NCBI GenBank assembly: GCA_029851415.1
Contig: CM056744.1
Coordinates: forward strand, 8,625,268 to 8,689,267
Direction: 5' to 3'
DNA: 64,000 bases
Origin: Eretmocerus hayati
Lineage: Eukaryota; Arthropoda; Insecta; Hymenoptera; Aphelinidae
The notes under the pieces are model-generated. The model made no database searches and was not told where the DNA came from. It saw only the letters and a list, made by a program, of their open reading frames with translations. How positions within the stretch are numbered: the stretch's first letter is position 1; every line of letters starts with the position of its first letter. This document shows, in pieces, positions 36,018 through 46,340 of this stretch. A program made the position numbers and the translations under genes.

Positions 36018-36800
36018 GGATGTGATGGATGAGAGAATGAATGAGAGAATGAATGATGATGATGATGATGATAATAGAAGAAGAGATGGGAAAGAGAGGA
36101 AGAAGAAGTAGGGATAGGAATGAGATGATATGAATGGAGAGAATGGAATGAAATAGAAATAAGATGCAACGTGCAATGAAAATGTAATAAGTTGTGATGT
36201 TTAAGATGGATGCATAATTATATTATGGATTGAATGATTGCCTCACCCTCCTACTTGGATTTGAATTCGGACACAACCTCTGCACCCGAAGGCGGCTTAC
36301 CTGCGTGCAAGAATTCGCCTCCAAGTAGGCGATCATTGTCGGATGTATGATGAATGATGAATGTGTGATGAGCTGGTGAGAATGATATAGGAAAGGAGAT
36401 ATGATGGTGGTGAAGTGGGGGGTGGTATGAAAGATGATGAGATTTAATGAAGGTAAGATGGAATGGGTAAAGAGGAGGGAAAGGGATGAGATGTTATAGA
36501 CTAATAGCATTCATGATGAATGTGATGAGGTGGTGGGAATGACGTAGAGGAGGAGATGAGATGGCGATGAAGTGAAAAATGATATGGAAAATGATCAGAT
36601 TGAATGGAGGTGAGATTGGGTGGAGGTGAAGAAAGAGATGAAGAAGATATAGACAGGAGATATAGGAAAGGGAATGAGATCATATGAAAGGACAGAATGG
36701 AATGAAATATGAAATAGATATGTGATGTGACATGCAATGAAAATGAATTAGGCTGTGATGTATGAGATGGATATACGAATGTAATGTAACGAATGAAATA
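35891..36800. repeat. GATGAT microsatellite and GA/TG-rich low-complexity tract
   Basis: (GAT)n runs at about 35917-35936, 35978-36016 and 36055-36070 alternate with a GGGA(A/T)GTGATGGATGAGAG unit carrying GAATGAATGAGAG words. A diverged purine-rich repeat then runs to about 36800. It is interrupted by a hairpin (CCTACTTGGA at 36251 with inverse TCCAAGTAGG at 36320). His/Ser-rich minus-strand frames here are artefacts of the repeat. Confidence 0.85.
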
Positions 36801-37216
36801 ATGATAAAAGAAGTTTTTCTATAGCCATTTAATATTTTTTCGCGCAGCTCTATCAATCCTTGACAAGTGAGACCCAAGCTTCGTAGAATTTATGAAAATT
36901 GAACTTCATCTACGAAAATAATTACAGCGTGCATCTGTAATTAATTATGGTTGCCATTTGAACGAAATTCTTATTTTATTCAAAATTAAATATTTGTTTT
37001 GAAAAATAATACGATCCGACTATTCAAACTCCCTCCAAAGACTCTTAGGCGCAGCGAGCGTCAGCGAGCGGAGCAATTCTGCTAGTAGGAAATTAATTCA
37101 TTATAATGATTTAAATTTCCACAAGAACAAGCAATGTTCACAAACGATTCCTACTATACCGATCAGAATTTGATGGATATAGCGTTAGTCTCCTATTATT
37201 ACATTATTTGTGGAAG
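36801..37216. other. No gene recognised
   Basis: AT-rich sequence without open frames of note. A CpG-containing GCGCAGCGAGCGTCAGCGAG word lies near 37051. Confidence 0.4.
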
Positions 37217-37424
37217 CCCATGTAAAAACGGGAACCCTATGATCATATATGAACAGGGGGTCCAAGGACCCTATGACCATATATGAACATCTATGAAATG
37301 GTTGCATTTTCAGTGAATATTACATCAAAAAGTCACGACGCTGATCTTGCATAACCGAGAAAATCTCCAAGAGTTCATTACGTCATTGGATTAAAACGAT
37401 TTGCAAGTGATATCATTATATATC

Positions 37425-38223
37425 TGAATCTTCCCCCCTCTCACTTTACTTTTCCCAGAAGTCTAACTTGGCGAGTATCACCATCCTTTCCCCCCATAAC
37501 TTCATCTGAGATGAAAGTATGAATTTTAATTCTTGAGGGTTATGAGATCAGGGGAAACATGTCAAGTAACTTTTTACCAAAATCTAAACGTCAAACAAAT
37601 GAAAAGAGATTGCAAAATATTGATTTCAATTCTTGAGAGTCATGAGATCAGGAAAAGTATGTCGAGTAATTTTTTTGCAAAATCTGAATGTGAAATGCAT
37701 GAAAAATGATTTATTACATTACAATCTGATTATCTCTCTGTAAGTTTGACTACTTGAGTTACTCACCATCTCTTTTTTCCTCAAAATATATTGCAAATGA
37801 TAGACCAATAAAAAAAAACAGAAGTGAAAAAATTCAATCTAGCATTGATCGTTCCAGTTTGGAAGTCAGTAGAGATGGTGAGTAACTCAAGTTGAGTCAA
37901 ACTTACTGAGAGATAATCAGATTGTAATGTAATAAATCATTTTTCATGCATTTTACATTCAGATTTTGCAAAAAAATTACTCGACATACTTTTCCTGATC
38001 TCATGACTCTCAAGAATTGAAATCAATATTTTGCAATCTCTCTTCATTTGTTTGGCGTTTGGATTTTGGTAAAAAGTTACTCGACATGTTTCCCCTGATC
38101 TCATGACCCTCAAGAATTGAAATTCATACTTTGATCTCAGATGAAATTATGGGGGGAAAGGATGGTGATACTCGCCAAGTTAGACTTTTGGAAAAGGTGA
38201 AGTGGGAGGGGGGAAGATTTCAG
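37425..38223. repeat. Large hairpin nested in the compound foldback
   Basis: Arms of about 350 bp (37425-37785 and 37865-38223) pair with few mismatches: CTGAATCTTCCCCCCTC against GGGGGGAAGATTTCAG, CAAGTTAGACTT, AATCTGATTATCTCTC and GAGTTACTCACCATCTC are all matched by inverses. Each arm also contains a two-copy direct repeat of a CAATTCTTGAGRGTYATGAG block. The 98-codon frame at 38131-38427 begins inside this arm and is not credible. Confidence 0.82.
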
Positions 38224-40138
38224 GACTTGGCTATGGCAATGATTGAAAATTCCCAGATTGACAAATATAAGCTGCGAACAGTAACAAGTAGGAAAACAAA
38301 AAACACTCATTCATATCTTATTCTTAAAAATCATCCCTCCAATGAACAGCAGTGTGCTATGTTCCAAGATGAATATTTTCGAATCACAAGCAACAGAATC
38401 TGGAGCAGTACAACTTTTTGTTTTTGATGGCAAAACTTGGAATCAATTCATGAAATTCAACTTGAGTTGATGCAAAGACTCTCATCTCTACTTTTAATAG
38501 CACAAGGTTTTCAGTTGACGAGAAACTTTTGAATTTTGAAAATCCCTTACACGAGTTGGTTCATCCGCTCCCCAAGAAAAGAGGATCCCTAACACCAAAA
38601 TGACCAACTAATGGGTGACTAACAAATGAAACATGGAACTATAACAATACATCTGTTTCTCAACACTATTTGAAAACCAAAATCTTGGACAAATTTCAAC
38701 TAGGACATTGATTATCTGTGACACATTAAAAAGTTCAAGTGCTGCGTGGGAACTCATTTTGAGAATGAAAATTCAATAGTGTTATGTGAGAAGTGCTTTG
38801 ATGCCAGACAGAATGATCCTCAAAGTACATCCAGATGAATGTATGGATCCAGTTCCTATGTTATTTGACTTCTTCGCCCTACATTTTTCCAAGTTCAACT
38901 TACCAGTTTTCTCTAAGAGCGTAAATGTGCTACTCTTCCTCAATAATAATTTTAATGAATCAGATGAACCCTGAACAACTCTTAATTAGACCTATGTAGG
39001 AATTGACATATGCCCACTAGCTCTTGATGAAGTCTTTAGCATGAATGTAAGTGGCACGTCAAAACAGCTCAGACCCATAAATCAAGAGTAAAAGTGTAGC
39101 CAAGACTAAGATGTACAATGATATGCAATGAAAGTATATAAAATTGATTAGAGCAGCATCAGAGATCACTAATACACATATCAAAACAACTGTTCCACAG
39201 TCACTAATAGGACTGCCCAGTCCCACAACATCTAAATGTGAGAGACGATCCCTCTTGTGTTAGACCCGAATAAGTTTTCGATGAGATATGAGAAATAGCT
39301 TGAATAGATAATACATTGGTTGCAATGTAATTCTCTCACTATAGAGTAGATTATGAACTTGAGATACACAATTTATAGCTTCAGAGTTAGGTCTATCTCA
39401 AGTATCGGAGGAAGTAAAAATCAATTCACTGATAAAATGTACATTAATGCTTAATGGCACCCATGCATCATGAACTCTCCAAATATATTTTAAGATCATT
39501 CTTGACATTTCACCTTGCACTGCACAACAGCAAGAATGGCACACATTTTGGTCATCAGACCATCATTTTTAAATCACTGTAAACAAGAAAGCATACATCA
39601 GATGGCTTCTTTTTTACTAGTAGACCAACAATGAGATTGGCATCAATTTGTATTAAATCTTCACTGATCTTCACTGTATATTCGATACTCGTGCAGAGAG
39701 TAAACACTCATCTGGAACAGAACCTGAATGGCACTGAATGGTGAATATGGTCTGCTAGCTTGCTTTAGTCGCTCATTCACGCACACAAGGCCGATTGTGT
39801 CACACCGACGCAGTGTCGACTTCGAGATGAGTTGAATCTCGAAAGTGGCCGAAGACGAAAATCCACGATGAATTTCGTCGGGGAGGGTCTCAAATTTGTC
39901 GATCGTGGAACGATGCCATTAGTTCATACATCGACGAAACAAAATAGTATTTCGATAGAGAAATGATCAAACTCGCGATTACTGGGGCACATCGTATCTG
40001 GTAAGCGCAAGAATCCATAATATTCTATGATCGAGGCAGAACGAGAGGTTAAAAAACCCCAACTTGGCATAGCTACGGCAGCGCTGCGAGTTTTTCTTCT
40101 ATATATACCCGCCAGCAAGGCGCTACCGCGCCTTTTGA

Positions 40139-40275
40139 TAGAAAAAAATTTTAATTTCCAAGATCAAAAACGTTTGGCAAATTGGTGACGAACCTGCATA
40201 AATGTAATATTTCTCAAAATGATGATTTGCCAAACGGTTTTGATCTTGGGAATTAAAAATTTTTTTTTTCTAGTA
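40139..40275. repeat. Short hairpin near right end of compound foldback
   Basis: AATTTCCAAGATCAAAAACG at 40152 is inverted near 40227-40250 with small mismatches; the sequence between is about 35 nt. Confidence 0.75.
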
Positions 40276-40521
40276 GGAGAAAGATATCACTTACAGATCG
40301 TTTTGATTCAATTACTTCATGAACTCTTGGAGATTTTCTCGGTTATGCAAGATCAGCATCGTGGTTTTTTGATGTAATATTCCCTGAAAATGCAACCATA
40401 ATAACTTTTCGGATTTTAAAAAATTTTGAAAATCGTTACATAGATGTTCATATATGGTCACAGGGTCCTTGCTTGGACCCCATGTTCATATATGATCATA
40501 GGGTTCCCATTTTTACATGGG

Positions 40522-41065
40522 AGAGTAAAATGAACTGACGGAGGTAAACCAGAAATCCAGTTTCAATCTAGAAAGTGGAGAATCCCCAAGTATATTTGCT
40601 GTCACAAATGACTCAATTTCTAAAGAAAAAGCCACTGAGCGGGCATATACATCATAAAAGAGCCAGAATTTTCTTGAGAGACACTATACTGCAATCCTCG
40701 TTATTTTTCCATGAATCGAAATTGAGATTCTCCCGAGAGAAGTGCGAGTGATACTTGGAAGAATTGTCGTCATAATATTCCTACGTGGGGGTATAGCTTC
40801 ACTTGGGCAAACCAATGCAAGCTGTGAAATCGATTGAAGTGCTGAATTTTCATTAGTCAACATATCTCACCAGCTATTTTGAATATTCACTTCAAACGAT
40901 GTGGGGGTAACAATCTTATCAACAGCTGTTATTTACTCCAAACAATGTGGGAGAAATAATCTTCTCAACAGCTTTCCAGTGATTCACCAGAAACTAATTA
41001 CATTTCGAGCTGAAGAAGTCTCATCTCAGAGGTAACGAAACGAGTTAGTCAGATCAGTTCCTCAG
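40522..41065. other. Upstream region of the first serine protease
   Basis: No gene recognised. A two-copy AACAATCTTATCAACAGCTG-like repeat lies at 40908-40980. A weak TATA-like CATAAAAG at 40652 is too far from the predicted ATG (41066) to be assigned confidently. Confidence 0.4.
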
Positions 41066-42198
41066 ATGGATTTTCTCACGACTGATCTTCTTATTCTTCT
41101 CATAAGTTTGAGTTAGTATCTTTTCCCCCATTATGAAAAAATACAGACTGCTCCCCAGGTACTTATCGGCATATTTTAACAGCACACCGTCTACATATCT
41201 TGAAAGCCAATCCAATCGTAGGTTTTGAAGTGCATCAAGTGAGGAAAGGAGAATTACCTTTCGTGGTTTCAATTTTGGAAAAAAGTAGCAATGCAGACAG
41301 TGAAGAAGAACACATTGGTGGTGGAACATTAATCAGTAAAAAACACGTTTTAACTGCGGCACATTGTCTCGAAAATTTAGCACTGGATCAGATATCAATA
41401 TTGGCTGGATCGCCTAATTTAAGCGCTTGTAAGGCTCCGAGATTCAAACCTGCATCAATTATGAATTACAGTAGTTGGGCTGAGATTTGTGGTATTGAAC
41501 CAAGGGTTGTCAATGATATTGCCGTTATTGAGGTAAGTACACAAGGAAATGGATCATCATTCAAAATTTGATGAGTTCTTCTGCTTCACAAGTGAACATG
41601 AAACTTATGAAAGCGACTGAATTACTCATAATTAGCCAATGAAGTCAAGATATTGCTCTCTAGTTGGATGTCGATGACACCGGGATACCATCAACCTCTT
41701 TGATTGGAAAGACGAATAATGAAGATTTCGTAGGGGTTAGAGCTACATTCGCTGGTTGGGGTGTCGCAAATGACGGCAAATATCCAAAAATCATGCAAAA
41801 AGTCACTCTGATAGCTTTGAGCAACGCACATTGTCAGCAGAAAATCGATGCGCTATCACCGAAATATGGGAAATTTCGGATGTTTGACGAACTGATATGC
41901 TTCAAGGCGGCGGAACGATGGGCTGCAGCTGCACCTGTAAGTACTTTTTTGTGATGCATATTTTTTTTAGTGAAATTTTATTCAAGAAAGATTCACATTT
42001 TGCTAAAAGCAAGACTTAAACATGTTGCAGGGTGATAGCGGGCATGCTGTTTTGGATGAAAATTTTCGAATTATTGGTATCCATGTGTGTAGCTATCCAT
42101 TGCCTGGAGAGCAGTTTCCGGATCAAATTAGTATCATGCTAAGGGTCAATCCTTACTCAAAGTTCATATCTGACATGATCCAAGATAATAAAGTTTGA
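41066..42198 (+). CDS. Chymotrypsin-fold (S1) serine protease, four exons, atypical
   Basis: Predicted secreted S1 peptidase, 268 aa. Inferred exons are 41066-41105, 41207-41532, 41664-41936 and 42031-42198; all introns are about 95-130 bp with GT-AG. Exon 1 encodes a short hydrophobic leader (MDFLTTDLLILLI) and is the least certain part. The mature N-terminus would be IVGF at residue 17, with almost no propeptide. Triad: His66 in LTAAHC, Asp117 in NDIAVI, Ser216 in GDSGH. Oddities: GDSGH replaces GDSGG; Cys42 and Cys191 (chymotrypsin numbering) are missing; the S1-pocket residue 189 reads Ala rather than Asp (trypsin) or Ser (chymotrypsin). It may have altered specificity or be inactive as a protease. 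AATAAA overlaps the stop (42187-42192). It is not a recent duplicate of the genes at 49.5 and 61.8 kb. Confidence 0.78.
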
Positions 42199-42229
42199 AC
42201 GACGATGATCGAACAAAGATTACTATTTC

Positions 42230-42745
42230 TTCTTCCAAGCATGAAAGTACGCCGTCGAAAGTATATACGTATAAGTCGGCGTGGAGTCTCAGTGATAAGG
42301 ATAAATAGGCTCTGATATGCACTGACATTTCGGTATAATGAGTTCGATACGCAAATTCGCACGTCTTGGTCAGCGTATGCGAATCTCCAGCCATTGGTCG
42401 CCGCACGCGATTCTAGAAAAACGAGTTCAATGAAGGATTCGAGCACGCAAATTTTCATGAACTGATTAGCGTCCGCCTACAGCTTTTAATTGGTTGCCAC
42501 ACGCGCTTCTAGAAGAACGAATCAAAACGCGAATTCGCGTACGCGAATACCCTCAGATTGGTTTCATACGTCTCGGTAGTTTTTTTCCATAATCGTACGC
42601 GATTATAAGTAGTTTCGTGCTGGTGCCCCAATTCGCGTACGCTAATAATGACCCCGGGGCACTCTGAAACATCCTGTTCAATACGCGAACGAAAATGCTC
42701 TCGGCCCTAGTTCCCCCGGGGAATTCGCGTACGATAATTGGCAAA
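42230..42745. repeat. Second cluster of CGCGTACGCG-type palindromes
   Basis: A perfect TTCGCGTACGCGAA lies at 42534-42547. Partial copies are near 42590 (ATCGTACGCGAT), 42631 (TTCGCGTACGCTAA) and 42724 (TTCGCGTACGATAA). To the left, two diverged tandem units (about 42360-42460 and 42460-42545) share CAGCGTATGCGAA/ATTGGTYGCCRCACGCG and TTCTAGAARAACGA words. It starts just after the protease stop codon. Confidence 0.7.
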
Positions 42746-42979
42746 CTCCCAGTGTACTTTTACAGTGCTGGGCATTGGAAACCATGAGACCAGAGTAATT
42801 TCACGAGAAAACGATATATGGTCGACAGTTGGGTCTCAAATTTCTTTCTAAAAGAATTTTTTCGATTTTATAGGTTGAAAAATGAACTTCCTTCACCATA
42901 AAAAAAAATTACAAAATTTTTTTCGGACCATGGTACACAAATCAAAATCATCTTTTCAACTTTTTTGAACAAAATTTCC

Positions 42980-43945
42980 GTAACTTTTCCACACTCAAAT
43001 CGTTATAGCTCAAAAATTACCGCAGATAGAGGGACGCGGTTCGGCGCATCTGAAAGGTGAGCAAAAAGCCTATCAAAAACCACTCTGGAATTCTGGTTCT
43101 CGTCGCACCTCGATTATATATGGATATTCCGTGAAAATCATCTTTTATTTTTTTCCTCAAAAAGCTATTTTTTGGGAAGATTTGAAAGTACATTTTTTCA
43201 TGTAACAAATTGTGTTCTCCACGAATGAAATATTTTCACTCTTCATTTTTGGGTTTTAAATGTTTTCTGGGCATTTTTTCGATTCCAATGACAGAAAACC
43301 TCAATTTTCTGCGCATGCGCGAGATTTTAGGATTCCAAAACCAATTTTCTTGAGAAGCTGAGGAAATTTCCTTCGAAATTTTCATTTGTTGAGCTTAAAT
43401 CCGTAGATTCAAACCAAAGTTACAGTGACTTTTGACAGCCACTACAAAAAACAGCTTGGTGCTAGGCGCCCCATGTTCGCTCCAGTCATTGCCTGGAAGC
43501 CTTCATGTTTTCGCTCAAATCGTTTTTCATCATTCGGGCGCTGTAACTCCGCTTCTACATGATGAAATTGAACTCAACAAGAGGTCAATTCAAAGGAAAT
43601 TTCCTCAGCTTCTCAAAAAAATTAGTTTTGGAATTCTAAAATCTCGCGCATGCGCAGAAAATTGAGGTTTTCTGTCATTGGAATCGGAAAAATGCCCAGA
43701 AACCAGCTTAAAACCCAAAAATGCAGAGTGAAAATGTTTTATTCTCTCACTTTCTACATGAAAAAGTGTACTTTCAAACCTTCCAAAAGATAGCTTTTTG
43801 AGAGAGAAAATGAAAGATGGTTTTCACGGAATCATCCATATATAATCGAGATTCTATAAAAACCAGAACTCCAAAGTGGTTTTTTATAGGTTTTTTGCTC
43901 ACCTTCCAGATGCGCTGAACCGCGTCTCTCTATCTGCTGTAATCA
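42980..43945. repeat. Nested palindrome with GCGCATGCGC motif
   Basis: Arms of about 400 bp pair around roughly 43480. Landmarks: CGCAGATAGAGGGACGCGGTTC with its inverse near 43919, ATTCCGTGAAAATCATCTTT with its inverse near 43815, and TTTCTGCGCATGCGCGAGAT with its inverse near 43630-43650. The right arm is interrupted at 43944 by the insertion below. The GCGCATGCGC core resembles the NRF-1 binding palindrome, which may be chance. Confidence 0.75.
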
Positions 43946-44305
43946 GGTTACACTTTTCGAACTGGACTCGTCCTCTTGATTTCAAATGATATTATATTCG
44001 TGAATCGGCATTGGAGGACTAATTTTATTTCTCTATCGATCTCGAGTTTGAGATCGATTAATTGAGAAATTAACAATCGGGTTTGATCGTGGAGGTGTTA
44101 ATTAATGAAAAAATTGCATCTGGGTCCAGGCGACTTTTTTCTCTCGATGTCTGTCATATGCAATTTTTTCATTAATTAACACCTCCACGATCAAACCCGA
44201 TCGTTAATTTCTCAATTAATCGATCTCAAACTCGAGATCGATAGAGAAATAAAATTAGTCCTCCAATGCCGATTCACGAATATAATATCATCTATCTGCT
44301 GTAAT
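43929..44305. mobile_element. Hairpin insertion flanked by a 15-bp target duplication
   Basis: TCTATCTGCTGTAAT occurs at 43929-43943 and again at 44291-44305, directly flanking a 347-bp insert. Deleting one copy plus the insert restores the continuous palindrome arm (...CTGTAATTCTTGAGCTATAACG). The insert has a 43-bp unpaired lead and then a near-perfect hairpin with about 145-bp arms (for example ATATTCGTGAATCGGC with its inverse, and GGAGGTGTTAATTAATG with its inverse). A 15-bp duplication is longer than usual for cut-and-paste elements. Confidence 0.85.
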
Positions 44306-46027
44306 TCTTGAGCTATAACGATTTGAGTGTGAAAAAAATACGGAAATTTTGCAAAAAAAAATGTTGAAAACACGATTTTGATTTGTGTACCAGGGTCCGA
44401 AAAAAATGTTGTAATTTTGCTTTCTCAAAAGAGAAAGCATTCATTTGGTGCCAGCAGAATTTTCGTCAAATTTTTTCTAAAAAAATTTTTTTCTCCTCCA
44501 GTGAACCTCTTGAATACATGAAATTGGTACAGTCCTCTTCCTTTTGCGAAGATCTATCGAATCTAGGTCACAGTTTTTCGTTATAACCCCTCACAAAATT
44601 ACTACAACCCCGTCTTTCGAGCCCTCTGTCCGTGTCTGTGTGTGTGTATGTATGTATGCTGTTTTCTATCGCTCAGCAAAACTCCTCACTGGTTTGATAG
44701 ATCGTCCTGAAATTTTTATGCCATGTTCGGAGGCGTCTCTAGATGGGAACGCTAGATTTTGAGTCCCCCCCCCCCCCGATGATTACTTTTATACTTATGA
44801 ATTTTTTTTCATTTATGTATAATTTTTTTTCATCTCAAAGAATAAAAATATTCTCTCCTTCCTTCTCAAAAAATCTGAGGCTGTTGATTTACGCGTTTCT
44901 CGACGTGCTTGATCGATTGGTTAATAGGGAATTTCGATTGAAGCTCATTTTATTATATCTTGTACACACCTCTCTTTCGTTGGGCTATAAAACCTTTCTA
45001 ATCACAATTTAACAAAATTCCGTATCAGCCAATCGATTCAGCACGTCGAAAAACTTCTAGATTACTTCCTTTACATTTTTTTATGTAGTAAAATGGAATA
45101 CGAATCATTTATAAGATCTGCTTCTTTCCGAAAAATTCCAAATTTCTCATTAAAAAATTCACAAGTCAAAAAATATTCATGCGATCATGCTCAAAATTCA
45201 CTGGCATCATTGTCACAGTCTTTAAAATACACCTACAAAGTCTCAAAAGATTTTGTCAAATCGATCTCGAAATTTTGCGTTCCAAATGATACATTTTTAT
45301 TCCAATTTTCACGTTCACCGACAGTTAATTGCTTTCTTTCCTAACATAATCACCTGTTTACCAAAATTCTGTATCAATCAATCAATTCCTCGCGTTAATG
45401 AAAATCAATAAAGACCTTTACGTTATTATCACTCTGTTCCACCTACTGCAAATTGAAATTTACACTCCATAATTTATTCTTCAAATAACTAATTTGTTGA
45501 AAAATACTCAATTTTACTTGATTTTCTTCAAACGGTAAACCGATTCATTCCCTTTTCAATGTATAGGAGTCATATTTATCAGACCATAAACCTGTTAACA
45601 TAGTAAAATGTCAAACACAGCATGATGAATTAGAACAACATAGTAAAGAACAAAACATTGAGGAGGATATTGTGGATTTGATTGATGTTGAAGATGAAGA
45701 TCAAAGATAAATGAAGAATCATGAATGTTTACCAATTGATATTACAGAAAGTCAGTATAAAGAAATTCACAAAAATATCTCATGTTCTGGATCATGGTTA
45801 GGAGACGTTTTGATATTTTGGATGAATGAATATTTTGACTTTTCGAGTGAACAATATGAGATTAGTTGACTTCTTCTATGGCAATGAGAAAGCATTCTGC
45901 TAAATTCTTTTAGCAGCGTATTTCTTATGGTGAAGGAAGTTCATCTTTCAACCTATAAAATCGAAAAAGTTCACTTGGAAAGAAATTTGAGATCCAACTC
46001 TCGACCATATATCGTTTTCTCGTGGAA

Positions 46028-46340
46028 TTACTCACCAGTGATCAGCATGGTAGAAATACCGTTCTGAGAACGTGCCTTTTACCGGCCCTGCGTAAGTTTT
46101 TACAAGGTCGGAAACTGTACAAACACCAGGTCGCCCACAAAATCACAGGTGCCGTGTATTTTGTTCTTCTCAGCACTGCTCCTATGGTTTCCAGTGCCCA
46201 GAACTGCCCAATGACGGGAGCCCGAGTTTTGACAGTTCTCAGAAGGTTATGTATACAGTCACTGCATGTTAATTCTCGAGACGGGATGACATACGTTATC
46301 CGGCCACTATACCACGAACCTGAGCAAAGTGTGTTCAGTG
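46028..46340. other. No gene recognised
   Basis: Right flank of the 3.2-kb element. The only feature is the inverted word shared with 42.77 kb noted above. Confidence 0.4.

Larger units (their letters stand above)
37217..40521. mobile_element. 3.3-kb compound foldback element
   Basis: The left end CCCATGTAAAAACGGGAACC and following 200 bp are inverted at the right end (40300-40521), including the ATGATCATATATGAAC and GAGAAAATCTCCAAGAGTTC blocks. Directly inside the left terminal repeat sits a second hairpin (37425-38223), and directly inside the right one a third (40139-40275). The middle (38.4-40.1 kb) holds no continuous coding frame and no recognisable transposase. No target duplication is obvious. 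Confidence 0.75.
42786..46027. mobile_element. 3.2-kb inverted-repeat element
   Basis: The left end (42793-42900: GAGTAATTTCACGAGAAAAC, ACGATATATGGTCGA, TCTCAAATTTCTTTC, TTGAAAAATGAACTTCCTTC) is the inverse of 45915-46027 with few mismatches. Inside is a second palindrome (42980-43945) and a GAGAAAGCATTC-containing stretch present near both ends (44432 and 45890). AT-rich filler and a GTGTGTGTATGTATG microsatellite (about 44638-44658) occupy the right half. There is no transposase frame. Beyond the right end, a GGTTTCCAGTGCCCAGAACTG word at about 46185 inverts the left flank at about 42765-42785. Confidence 0.7.

Noticed and set aside
35789..36176. His/Ser-rich minus-strand open frames of about 125 codons
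   Set aside because: They are translations of the GATGAT microsatellite and GA-rich repeat. Two overlapping frames are equally open.
38131..38427. 98-codon frame as a transposase fragment
   Set aside because: The first third lies in a hairpin arm, the rest has no domain, and downstream frames are full of stops.
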